From positions 186,001-250,000 of the forward strand of contig NZ_BCUT01000007.1 in assembly GCF_001591365.1 (NCBI RefSeq): a stretch of DNA of 64,000 nt, read 5' to 3'. The position numbers were made by a program, and so were the translations under genes. The first letter of the stretch is position 1. Each line of letters begins with the position of its first letter. The notes under the pieces are model-generated. The model saw nothing but the letters and a program-made list of their open reading frames with translations, did not search any database and had not been told where the DNA came from. Below, in pieces: positions 54,488-64,000 of this stretch. The stretch is from Variovorax paradoxus NBRC 15149. Lineage in GTDB: Bacteria; Pseudomonadota; Gammaproteobacteria; Burkholderiales; Burkholderiaceae_C.

Positions 54488-55372
54488 ATGTCCACACTGC
54501 CCGCCGTGACCAACCTGCAGGCCTTCGAAGCGGTGGCACGAAGAAGAAGCTTTGCCCTTGCAGCGTCGGAACTCCACCTCACTGCCTCGGCGATCAGCCA
54601 TCAGGTGTCGCGCCTTGAAGCGCATCTCGGTGTGCGGTTGTTCGAGCGCAGCGCCCACGGCGTGCGGCTCAGCGCCGCGGGCGACATGTACTTGTCGAAA
54701 GTTGGCGGCGCGTTGCTGGCCATCGCATCGGCAACCGACGATCTGCGCCAAGGCGTGAGCAACAGCCTGTATGTGCACTCGGCGCCCAGCATTGCGAGCC
54801 TTTGGCTGATGTCGCGGCTGCGTGGCTTTGCGCAGGCTTACCCGGACATTTCGCTGAACCTGTCGGCCGCGCACACAACCAGCGATTTCGCCCTGGGCCA
54901 GGCCGACATCGACATCCGCTATGGAATACCGAACTGGCCCGACTTGGTGGTAGAACCCCTGTTCGAGGAGCGCATCGTGCCGCTCGCGAGTCCTGCATTC
55001 ATCCGGCAGCACGGCTTGAAGCGCATCGAGCAGCTCAGCGGCGTGAAGCTGATCCAGAGCAACGTCAGCGTGGTGCAGTGGTCGGACTGGTTCGGACAGT
55101 TCAGCGACAAGCGGGCGCCCGACAGGTTTGCCATTCGTTTCGATCGGGCGCAGATGTCGCTCGATGCAGCCACCCAAGGCCTGGGCGTTGCGCTTGAAAG
55201 TGCGACGATTGCCGCAAGGCACATTGCCGAGCGCAAGCTCAGGCCCGTGTTCGGCCTTGATCAGGCTATCAAGGTCAAGGCGCACTTTGCGGTGTATCCA
55301 CCACGGCACGCCAAGCGGTCATCGGTCGCGGCCTTCCTGCAATGGATCCATGCCGAAGCGGCAAGAAATTGA
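54488..55372 (+). CDS. LysR-family transcriptional regulator
   Basis: A 294-residue regulator of the GcvA-like LysR branch. The helix-turn-helix is RSFALAASELHLTASAISHQ; the effector domain includes DFALGQADIDIRYG. It is divergent from the SDR/TRAP/transketolase operon and very likely controls it through the inverted repeat at 54451-54469, with the imported compound or a metabolite as inducer. Confidence 0.9.
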   Translation: MSTLPAVTNLQAFEAVARRRSFALAASELHLTASAISHQVSRLEAHLGVRLFERSAHGVRLSAAGDMYLSKVGGALLAIASATDDLRQGVSNSLYVHSAPSIASLWLMSRLRGFAQAYPDISLNLSAAHTTSDFALGQADIDIRYGIPNWPDLVVEPLFEERIVPLASPAFIRQHGLKRIEQLSGVKLIQSNVSVVQWSDWFGQFSDKRAPDRFAIRFDRAQMSLDAATQGLGVALESATIAARHIAERKLRPVFGLDQAIKVKAHFAVYPPRHAKRSSVAAFLQWIHAEAARN

Positions 55373-55421
55373 AAGCATTCACTTCGGCATACTCTCGATG
55401 CGCCAAGCTTTGGAGGTTCAC

Positions 55422-56105
55422 ATGCCGCCACAACCGGATATCGCCAAGACCGCACCGCAAGCCGCCTGGGGCCCCATTGCGCTCGCGCGCTTTCTGCACG
55501 GCGTGGTCGCGCTGGCCGCGGCCGGGGGAATCGGCCTCGAGTTGAGCGCGGCGATCAGTGGCGGCCCCGGCATCGCGCCCACGCATCTGGAGCGCTTCGT
55601 TCGGCTGTTCAGCTACTTCACCATCGACTCGAACCTGCTCGTCGGCGGCGTCTGCGCGCTGCTCGCCTTTCGTCCCGCGCACGACGGGCGGCTGTTCCGG
55701 GTGCTGCGGCTCACGGCGGTGCTCTGCATCGCGGTCACGGGCATCGTGTTCCACACGGTGCTCACGGGGCTGCGCGAGCTCACGCCCTCGGGGCAGCTTG
55801 CCAACTTCCTGCTGCACACGGTGACGCCGGTGTTCACGGTGCTCGGCTGGGCCCTGGTCGGACCGCGGCCGCGCACCGACCGCGGCACCATCGGGCGGGC
55901 CGTGCTGCTGCCGCTCGCATGGATCGTCTACACCTTCGTGCGCGGCGCGTTCGTGAGCTGGTACCCGTATCCGTTCATGGACGTGGGCCAACTCGGGTTT
56001 GCACGCGCAGCGCTCAATTCGGCGGCCGTCGCGGCTGTCTTCATCGCGATGGCCATCGGCCTGCGCCTGCTGGAGAAGCGGCTTCCCGCAGCGCCTGCCG
56101 GCTGA
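55422..56105 (+). CDS. Pr6Pr-family membrane protein
   Basis: A 227-residue protein with six hydrophobic segments, resembling the Pr6Pr (FAR-17a/AIG1-like) group: FVRLFSYFTIDSNLLVGGVC, FLLHTVTPVFTVLGWALVG, WYPYPFMDVGQLGFA. The ATG at 55422 follows GGAGG (55412-55416); the frame upstream overlaps the LysR gene and is not used. The histidine and tryptophan-rich loops are conserved in the family, whose role in bacteria is unknown to me. Confidence 0.8.
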   Translation: MPPQPDIAKTAPQAAWGPIALARFLHGVVALAAAGGIGLELSAAISGGPGIAPTHLERFVRLFSYFTIDSNLLVGGVCALLAFRPAHDGRLFRVLRLTAVLCIAVTGIVFHTVLTGLRELTPSGQLANFLLHTVTPVFTVLGWALVGPRPRTDRGTIGRAVLLPLAWIVYTFVRGAFVSWYPYPFMDVGQLGFARAALNSAAVAAVFIAMAIGLRLLEKRLPAAPAG

Positions 56106-56175
56106 ACGCAGGGCTTTGGGCTTCGCCGCAAAATAGGCGCTGGCGCGCACGGCGCATCCAGAAGGAACATCCGAC

Positions 56176-57234
56176 ATGACCACTCCCTTGCAGCAACTCC
56201 TCGGCACCGATCTGCCGCTGATCCAGGCACCCATGGCGGGCGTGCAGGGCAGCGCCATGGCCATTGCGGTCAGCAACGCCGGCGGTCTCGGCTCGCTGCC
56301 CTGCGCCATGCTGGGCCCCGACACCATGCGCAGCGAGCTCGCCGCGATCCGGGCCGGCACCGGCAAGCCCTTCAACGTCAATTTCTTCTGCCACACGCCG
56401 CCGGAGCCGAGCGCCGAGCGCGAGGCGGCATGGCGCAGCGCGCTGGCACCGTACTACGCCGAGTTCGGCATCGATGCCGCGAGCATCCCCACCGGCCCCG
56501 GGCGCAACCCGTTCAGTGCCGACGTGGCCACTGTGCTGGCGGAGTTCCGCCCGGCGGTGGTGAGCTTTCATTTCGGGCTGCCTTCGGAGGCGCTGATGGC
56601 GCAGGTGCATGGCTGGGGCGCGAAGGTGCTGGCCTCGGCCACCACGGTCGAGGAGGCGCGGTGGCTCGAAGCGCGTGGCGTGGATGCGGTCATCGCGCAA
56701 GGGCTGGAGGCCGGCGGGCATCGCGGCCATTTCCTGTCGCACGACCTGACGCGGCAGCTCGGCACCTTTGCGCTGCTGCCGCAGCTGGTGCATGCCGTGA
56801 AGGTGCCGGTGATCGCGGCCGGCGGCATTGCCGATGCAGCCGGCGTGGCCGCGGCCATGGCGCTGGGCGCTGCGGGCGTGCAGGTCGGCACCGCCTATCT
56901 GCTGGCGCCGGAGGCGACCACCAGCGCCGTGCACCGCGCGGCGCTCAAGAGCCAGGCCGCGCGCCACACGGCGCTCACCAATCTCTTCACGGGCCGCCCC
57001 GCGCGCGGCATCGTGAACCGCGTGATGCGCGAGCTGGGGCCGATCGGTGCGGCGGCGCCCGAGTTTCCGCTGGCCACCTCGGGCATTGCGCCCTTGCGCG
57101 CCAAGGCCGAGGCGCAGGGCAGCGGCGATTTTTCTCCGCTGTGGTCGGGGCAGAATGCCACCGGCTGCCGCGAGCTGCCGGCCGCCGAGATCACGCGCGC
57201 CTTGGCGCAAGGTTTTCAATCTCTTACGGCCTGA
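56176..57234 (+). CDS. Nitronate monooxygenase (2-nitropropane dioxygenase family)
   Basis: A 352-residue FMN-dependent TIM-barrel enzyme. LIQAPMAGVQGSAMAIAVSN, VNFFCHTPP and AQGLEAGGHRGHF, with VPVIAAGGIADAAGVAAAMA for phosphate binding, are diagnostic. It oxidises propionate-3-nitronate or alkyl nitronates to the carbonyl compound and nitrite. The 5' region includes AAGGAAC before the ATG. Two bases before the next start its stop is reached, so it is probably co-translated with the esterase. Confidence 0.88.
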   Translation: MTTPLQQLLGTDLPLIQAPMAGVQGSAMAIAVSNAGGLGSLPCAMLGPDTMRSELAAIRAGTGKPFNVNFFCHTPPEPSAEREAAWRSALAPYYAEFGIDAASIPTGPGRNPFSADVATVLAEFRPAVVSFHFGLPSEALMAQVHGWGAKVLASATTVEEARWLEARGVDAVIAQGLEAGGHRGHFLSHDLTRQLGTFALLPQLVHAVKVPVIAAGGIADAAGVAAAMALGAAGVQVGTAYLLAPEATTSAVHRAALKSQAARHTALTNLFTGRPARGIVNRVMRELGPIGAAAPEFPLATSGIAPLRAKAEAQGSGDFSPLWSGQNATGCRELPAAEITRALAQGFQSLTA

Positions 57235-57238
57235 CTTC

Positions 57239-57916
57239 ATGACGCAACTCCACCTGCCTTTCAAGTTTCTCGAGCAGGCCGCAGGGCCGAACGTGCGCGA
57301 GCCCTGGCTGCTGGTGCTGATGCACGGCGTCGGCAGCAACGAGCAGGACCTGTTCGGCCTGGCGCGGCTCATGCCGCCGCAGTTCCACGTGCTGAGCCTG
57401 CGCGCGCCTTATGTGCTGTCGCCCGATGCGTACGCGTGGTTCGAGTTCGAGGTGCTGCCTGATGGCGAGCGGCGCATCAACGAGGAGCAGGAGCGCGAAA
57501 GCCGCTTCCTGGTGGGCGAGATGGTGGCCTCGGCGTCGCAGCAGCTCGGCGTGCCGCCCGAGCGCGTGGTGGTCGGCGGCTTCAGCCAGGGCGGCATCAT
57601 GGCGCTGTCGCTGCTGCTGACACAGCCCGCGAAGGTTCGCGCCGCAATGGTGTGGCACGGCCGGCTGCTGCAACAGACGGCGGCGCACATCGCGGCGCCC
57701 GAGGCTTTCGAGGGCAAGGCGCTGTGGGTGAGCCACGGCAGCGCCGACAACGTGATTCCGCCAAGCGCCGCAGAGGCGTCGCGCGAACTCGCGCGCGGCC
57801 TGCCGCTGGCCTTGTCGGGGGCCGATTTTCCGGGCGGCCACGAGATCCGCCCGGCCGAGCTGCAGGGCGCACTGGCGTGGCTGCAGTCGCTCGGCTCGGC
57901 GGCGGGCGCCTCCTAG
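57239..57916 (+). CDS. Alpha/beta hydrolase, phospholipase/carboxylesterase family
   Basis: A 225-residue esterase of the carboxylesterase 2 family. The catalytic triad is Ser116 (GGFSQGG), Asp170 (SHGSADNVIP) and His201 (FPGGHEIR). HGVGSNEQDLFGLARLM gives the oxyanion region. It lacks a signal peptide. The substrate cannot be predicted; relatives hydrolyse short acyl esters and lysophospholipids. It starts 5 bases after the nitronate monooxygenase stop. Confidence 0.87.
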   Translation: MTQLHLPFKFLEQAAGPNVREPWLLVLMHGVGSNEQDLFGLARLMPPQFHVLSLRAPYVLSPDAYAWFEFEVLPDGERRINEEQERESRFLVGEMVASASQQLGVPPERVVVGGFSQGGIMALSLLLTQPAKVRAAMVWHGRLLQQTAAHIAAPEAFEGKALWVSHGSADNVIPPSAAEASRELARGLPLALSGADFPGGHEIRPAELQGALAWLQSLGSAAGAS

Positions 57917-58043
57917 CGGGCGAACTTTCGCGCCGGGAGCGCGTCACAGGGCGTTACGGGATGACGCCGCGGCGGGGTGCCGATCTGGTGCACCATAGCC
58001 GCTCGTCTCCCATTGCAATCCTCCAAAAAAGGAAACCGCAGAC

Positions 58044-58988
58044 ATGTCCGACCGAGACATCCCCGAAATTCCCGACGTGCGCGATCCGCACGATGCGCCC
58101 GCGTACAGGCCGCGGCGCGAGACCTCGACCGGAACCATCGTCGTCATCGTGCTGCTGGCGATCGCCGCCGGATTCCTGGGCTGGCGCTGGTACCAGCAGC
58201 AGCAGCAACCGCCGCTGCCGGTCGAACCGCCGGTGGCCGCCGCCCCCAACGACGGGCTTGCGCCCGCACCGCCGCCGCCCTCGCTGCCCGAATCCCCGGA
58301 GCCGCAGAACCCGATCGACGCGATCGCGCTGCCCGCTTCGGGGCTGCCCAAGCTCGCCGATTCCGATACGCGCGTGATGAAGGCGCTGGTCGACCTGATG
58401 GGCAGCAAGAACGTGGCGGACTTCCTGCAGTTCGAAGGCATCGTGCGCCGCTTCGTGGCCACGGTCGACAACCTCGCGCGCGAGCAGTCGCCCGCGAGCA
58501 CCTGGCCGGTGCAGCCGACGAAGCAGCGCTTCACCACCCAGGGCAAGGGCGAGGCGCAGACCATCGCACCCGGCAATGCCGCTCGCTACACCCCCATCGT
58601 GCAGCTTGCCGAATCGATCAATCCGGCCAAGGCGGCCAAGACCTACGCCCAGCTCTATCCGCTGTTTCAGAAAGCCTATGAGGAGCTCGGCTATCCGGGG
58701 CGCTACTTCAATGACCGGCTCATCGCCGTGATCGACCATCTGCTGCAGGCGCCCGAACCCGCCGGCCCGGTGCCGGTTCGCCTTGTCGAGGTGAAAGGCA
58801 ACGTGTCTTCGCAGCGGCCATGGGTGCGCTACGAATACGCCGATCCGCAGCTCGAGTCGCTCTCGTCAGGCCAGAAGATCATGGTGCGCATGGGGCTGGA
58901 GAACGAGCGCAGGATGAAGGCCAGCCTGCGAGGCTTCCGCGAGCAGATTGCCACCGGCGAGATGCTGAAGAAGAAGCAGCAGCGCTGA
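58044..58988 (+). CDS. DUF3014 membrane-anchored protein
   Basis: A 314-residue protein. A short cytoplasmic N-terminus is followed by one membrane helix (TIVVIVLLAIAAGFLGWRWY, about residues 31-50), a glutamine and proline-rich linker and a periplasmic DUF3014 domain (VMKALVDLMGSKNVADFLQF, TPIVQLAESINPAKAAKTYA, SSGQKIMVRMGLENERRMKA). The function of the family is unknown to me. AAAGGAAA lies about 10 bases before the start. Confidence 0.87.
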   Translation: MSDRDIPEIPDVRDPHDAPAYRPRRETSTGTIVVIVLLAIAAGFLGWRWYQQQQQPPLPVEPPVAAAPNDGLAPAPPPPSLPESPEPQNPIDAIALPASGLPKLADSDTRVMKALVDLMGSKNVADFLQFEGIVRRFVATVDNLAREQSPASTWPVQPTKQRFTTQGKGEAQTIAPGNAARYTPIVQLAESINPAKAAKTYAQLYPLFQKAYEELGYPGRYFNDRLIAVIDHLLQAPEPAGPVPVRLVEVKGNVSSQRPWVRYEYADPQLESLSSGQKIMVRMGLENERRMKASLRGFREQIATGEMLKKKQQR

Positions 58989-59083
58989 CCCGGTGGCGCG
59001 CCGCCGTGTAGGCGCGGGCCGATTGCATGCGGCGCGGATGCCGGGGATGATTCGCGGGATCCCCAGATTTCGAGGACACCCGT

Positions 59084-59332
59084 ATGAACCTGATGAGCGT
59101 CGACCTCTACCAGAGTGCCACCGATCCCGAGAAATTCCTGGCGCTTCCCGCGGGCACCGACCCCGCCGAACTCATGGGACCGATGACCTTCGACCGCGAT
59201 TTCGCGCATGTCAGGTGCTACAAGGAAGGCTTCGAATTCGATCCGTCCCAAAGCTACGCGGGCGTCAACGCCGCGAAGATCGCGGCGGACATCCTCACCG
59301 TGAAATGGGCGATGTACCGCCGCGAAGCCTGA
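59084..59332 (+). CDS. Small hypothetical protein (82 aa)
   Basis: A soluble acidic protein with no signal peptide, opening MNLMSVDLYQSATDPEKFLA and ending in a basic helix (AADILTVKWAMYRREA). AGGAC lies before the ATG. I do not recognise the family. The compact alternation of charged and hydrophobic residues suggests a folded domain. It converges on gcvP, with a 10-base gap and a stop-containing hairpin. Confidence 0.7.
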   Translation: MNLMSVDLYQSATDPEKFLALPAGTDPAELMGPMTFDRDFAHVRCYKEGFEFDPSQSYAGVNAAKIAADILTVKWAMYRREA

Positions 59333-59342
59333 GCGGCCTTTT

Positions 59343-59348
<6 letters not shown>
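59327..59348. terminator. Hairpin between convergent genes, arms contain both stop codons
   Basis: GCCTGA (59327-59332) and TCAGGC (59343-59348) form a 6-bp stem around a 10-base loop. The TGA of the small hypothetical gene and the TGA of gcvP lie in the arms, as at 20775-20798. The stem is short; the T-rich CCTTTTT in the loop gives weak support for termination. Confidence 0.35.
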
Positions 59349-62249
<2,901 letters not shown>

Positions 62250-62298
62250 GGCGGTGAAGGCTCGGGATGAGGAAAAGGCGGCTTGCGAACTCGGCGGA

Positions 62299-62670
62299 TC
62301 AGGACTCGGCAGCGAACTTGTCGTAGCTGGCGGCGTCGAGCAGCGCGTCGAGCTGCGCGGGTTCGCTGAGCTTGACCTTGAAGAACCAGCCGGCGGCCAG
62401 CGGGTCGGTGTTGGCGAGCGAGGGATCGGCGCGCAGGGCTTCGTTCACTTCGGTGATCTCGCCCGACACGGGCATGAACACATCGGCCGCGGCCTTGACC
62501 GATTCGACGACACCGGCCACCTCGCCCTGGGCAAAGGTCTTGCCGACTTCGGGCAGGTCGACAAAGACCACGTCGCCGAGCGCGTCCTGCGCATGCACGG
62601 TGATGCCGACGGTGGCTGCGCTGCCTTCGGCCGAGACCCATTCGTGGTCCTTGGTGTACTTGATGCTCAT
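62299..62670 (-). CDS. gcvH: Glycine cleavage system H-protein
   Basis: A 123-residue lipoyl carrier. The lipoylated lysine is Lys59 in GVVESVKAAADVF. DHEWVSAEGSAATVGITVHA and GDVVFVDLPEVG are conserved. It shuttles the aminomethyl group between GcvP and GcvT. It lies 46 bases after gcvT. Confidence 0.97.
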   Translation of the reverse strand: MSIKYTKDHEWVSAEGSAATVGITVHAQDALGDVVFVDLPEVGKTFAQGEVAGVVESVKAAADVFMPVSGEITEVNEALRADPSLANTDPLAAGWFFKVKLSEPAQLDALLDAASYDKFAAES

Positions 62671-62716
62671 GGTGGAAAACTCCTCGTGGAAAAAAAGATG
62701 ATCGGGGGCGCAGCGC

Positions 62717-63895
62717 CTAGCCGCGGTAGTAGCGCGTCGGCACGAAAGGCAGCGTCGAGACTTCCATCGGCACCGGCTTGCCGCGCACGATGGCCTGCAC
62801 GCGCGTGCCGGGCTCGGAATACGCGGTGGCCACGTAGCCCATGGCGATCGGTCGGTCGGCCGTCGGGCCGAGCAGGCCGCTCGTGATAAAGCCGATGTCC
62901 TTGCCTTCGAAGGACTGCAGCACGGTGCCGTCGCGCACCGGAACGCGTTCCAGCGCCACGAGGCCGACGCGCTTGCGCTTGAGCGTGTCGTGGTCGGTGT
63001 GGCCCGCGGCGCCGGCCGTGGCGGCGGCGAGCTGGGCCAGCACCCGGGCCGCGCCCGGAAAGCCGCCTTCGCGCGCGCCGCCGGTGCGGCGCACCTTCTG
63101 GATCGCCCAGTTGAGCGAGGCCTCGACCGGCGTGGTGGTGGCGTCGATGTCGTTGCCGTAGAGGCACAGCCCCGCTTCCAGCCGCAGCGAATTGCGCGCG
63201 CCCAGGCCAATGGGCTCGACCTCGGGCTGGGCCAGCAGCAGGCGGGCCAGCGCCTCGGCGTTCTGGCCAGCCACCGAGATCTCGAAGCCGTCTTCGCCGG
63301 TGTAGCCGCTGCGCGTGGCAAAGGCCGGAATGCCGCCGATCTGCACCGCGCCGCCGGTCATGAACACGAAGCGCTCGATGCCGGGCGACAGCCGCGCCAG
63401 CACCGCGGCCGCCTGCGGCCCCTGCAGCGCGAGCAGCGCGTGGTCGGGCATGGGCTGCACATCGCAGCGTGCGCCGATCTTCTGCTGGATGTGGGCGATG
63501 TCGGCCACCTTGCAGGCGCCGTTGACGATCACGAAGATCGAGCCGTGGCCTTCGTTGAAGAACATCAGGTCGTCGAGGATGCCGCCCTCGTCGTTCAGCA
63601 GCAGGCCGTAGCGCTGCTTGCCGGGCGCAAGGTCGATCACGTCGACCGGCATCAGCGTTTCGAAGGCGGCCGCGGCGTCCGGGCCGACCAGGCGCAGCTG
63701 GCCCATGTGCGAGATGTCGAACAGGCCGGCGGCTGCGCGCGTGTGCCTGTGCTCGGCCATGAGGCCGGCGGGGTACTGCACCGGCATCGAATAGCCCGCA
63801 AAGGGCACCATGCGGGCGCCAAGCTCCACGTGCAGGCCGTACAGCGGGGTCTTCAGGAGTTGTTCGGCGGAAGAGGAATCGGAGGAAGCGGCCAC
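62717..63895 (-). CDS. gcvT: Aminomethyltransferase, glycine cleavage T-protein
   Basis: A 392-residue tetrahydrofolate-dependent enzyme. GLFDISHMGQLRL, DDLMFFNEGHGSIFVIVNGA and RSGYTGEDGFEISV are family hallmarks. It releases ammonia and forms 5,10-methylene-tetrahydrofolate from the aminomethyl group on GcvH. I choose GTG at 63895, after GGAGTG; a TTG at 63907 would put that ribosome site inside the gene. The riboswitch lies 48 bases further upstream. Confidence 0.95.
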   Translation of the reverse strand: MAASSDSSSAEQLLKTPLYGLHVELGARMVPFAGYSMPVQYPAGLMAEHRHTRAAAGLFDISHMGQLRLVGPDAAAAFETLMPVDVIDLAPGKQRYGLLLNDEGGILDDLMFFNEGHGSIFVIVNGACKVADIAHIQQKIGARCDVQPMPDHALLALQGPQAAAVLARLSPGIERFVFMTGGAVQIGGIPAFATRSGYTGEDGFEISVAGQNAEALARLLLAQPEVEPIGLGARNSLRLEAGLCLYGNDIDATTTPVEASLNWAIQKVRRTGGAREGGFPGAARVLAQLAAATAGAAGHTDHDTLKRKRVGLVALERVPVRDGTVLQSFEGKDIGFITSGLLGPTADRPIAMGYVATAYSEPGTRVQAIVRGKPVPMEVSTLPFVPTRYYRG

Positions 63896-63922
63896 GGGGC
63901 ACTCCAAAGGGGCAGACGAATT

Positions 63923-63940
63923 CCATGGCGCGAGCCATGG
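63923..63940 (-). promoter_or_regulatory. Leader hairpin between riboswitch and gcvT
   Basis: CCATGGC (63923-63929) and GCCATGG (63934-63940) form a perfect 7-bp stem with a 4-base loop. It lies between the aptamer and the gcvT start, where an expression platform is expected. The CCCCT just before the GGAG ribosome site can also pair with AGGGG at the aptamer's 3' end, so alternative pairing could hide the ribosome site. Confidence 0.45.
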
Positions 63941-63942
63941 GC

Positions 63943-64000
63943 CACCCCTGCTGTCCGCTTTACCTGAGAGATTCGCCCCACGATCGGGGTTTGCTCCTTC
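63943..64000 (-). promoter_or_regulatory. Glycine riboswitch aptamer, 5' part beyond the window
   Basis: On the minus strand the sequence reads GAAGGAGCAA at the window edge, a CCCC/GGGG hairpin, then ATCTCTCAGGTAAAGCGGACAG. GAAGGAGCAA, CTCTCAGG and GGACAG are the most conserved elements of the glycine riboswitch, and their order and spacing fit the 3' part of an aptamer. The other half, and a possible second tandem aptamer, lie beyond base 64000. Glycine binding usually turns on gcv genes. Confidence 0.92.

Overview
The window is GC-rich, gene-dense DNA from a bacterial chromosome, most like a Variovorax-type member of the Comamonadaceae (Burkholderiales). This placement is an inference from the combination of Bug/TctC-type binding proteins, TRAP and ABC importers in many catabolic operons, a protocatechuate/quinate cluster and the style of the housekeeping genes; it was not tested by a search. 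I see no tRNA, rRNA, CRISPR array, insertion sequence or prophage. No gene-free stretch exceeds 300 bases; the longest are 4800-5043, 30735-30935, 25530-25725 and 5686-5879.

Layout. 1-3345: an ArsR regulator cut by the left edge, an SRPBCC protein, a 61-residue protein, aroC and an MFS transporter. 3346-5685: a poly-glycine lipoprotein on the minus strand and, divergent from it, a 43-residue cysteine-containing peptide coupled to a pentapeptide-repeat protein. 5686-9873: an FrcBCA-like sugar ABC importer with a ROK repressor. 9945-25046: a large sugar/sugar-acid block. Nine closely packed minus-strand genes (SMP-30 lactonase, a CUT2 ABC importer, a cytochrome b561 protein, a CUT1 ABC importer) stand opposite a LacI-family regulator, followed by idonate/gluconate-type dehydrogenases on both strands. 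Four near-identical GATAYCGRTAAC sites lie at the two divergent promoter regions and tie the block together. 25053-29866: a small membrane protein and a Bug / response regulator / histidine kinase / TctC operon without TctA or TctB.

29940-42839: an IclR (PcaR-type) regulator divergent from two AroE-like dehydrogenases, a three-part TRAP importer, pcaB, pcaC, an embedded Bcr/CflA-type MFS protein, pcaD, a two-domain 3-dehydroshikimate dehydratase and an MHS-family transporter. Together these can import quinate/shikimate-type compounds and send them through 3-dehydroshikimate and protocatechuate towards beta-ketoadipate; the ring-cleavage enzyme (PcaGH) and PcaIJ/F are not in the window. PcaR-like boxes stand before both halves.

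42878-47783: a DsbA-like protein, a secreted hypothetical, an exported DUF1800/DUF1501 pair and a DTW-domain tRNA-modifying enzyme. 47778-55372: a six-gene minus-strand operon (SDR, TRAP DctP, fused DctQM, split transketolase, 3-hydroxyisobutyrate-dehydrogenase-like enzyme) with a divergent LysR regulator and a perfect inverted-repeat operator; its substrate is not evident. 55422-59332: a membrane protein, nitronate monooxygenase, an esterase, a DUF3014 protein and a small hypothetical. 59343-64000: the glycine cleavage operon gcvT-gcvH-gcvP, preceded by a glycine riboswitch cut by the right edge.
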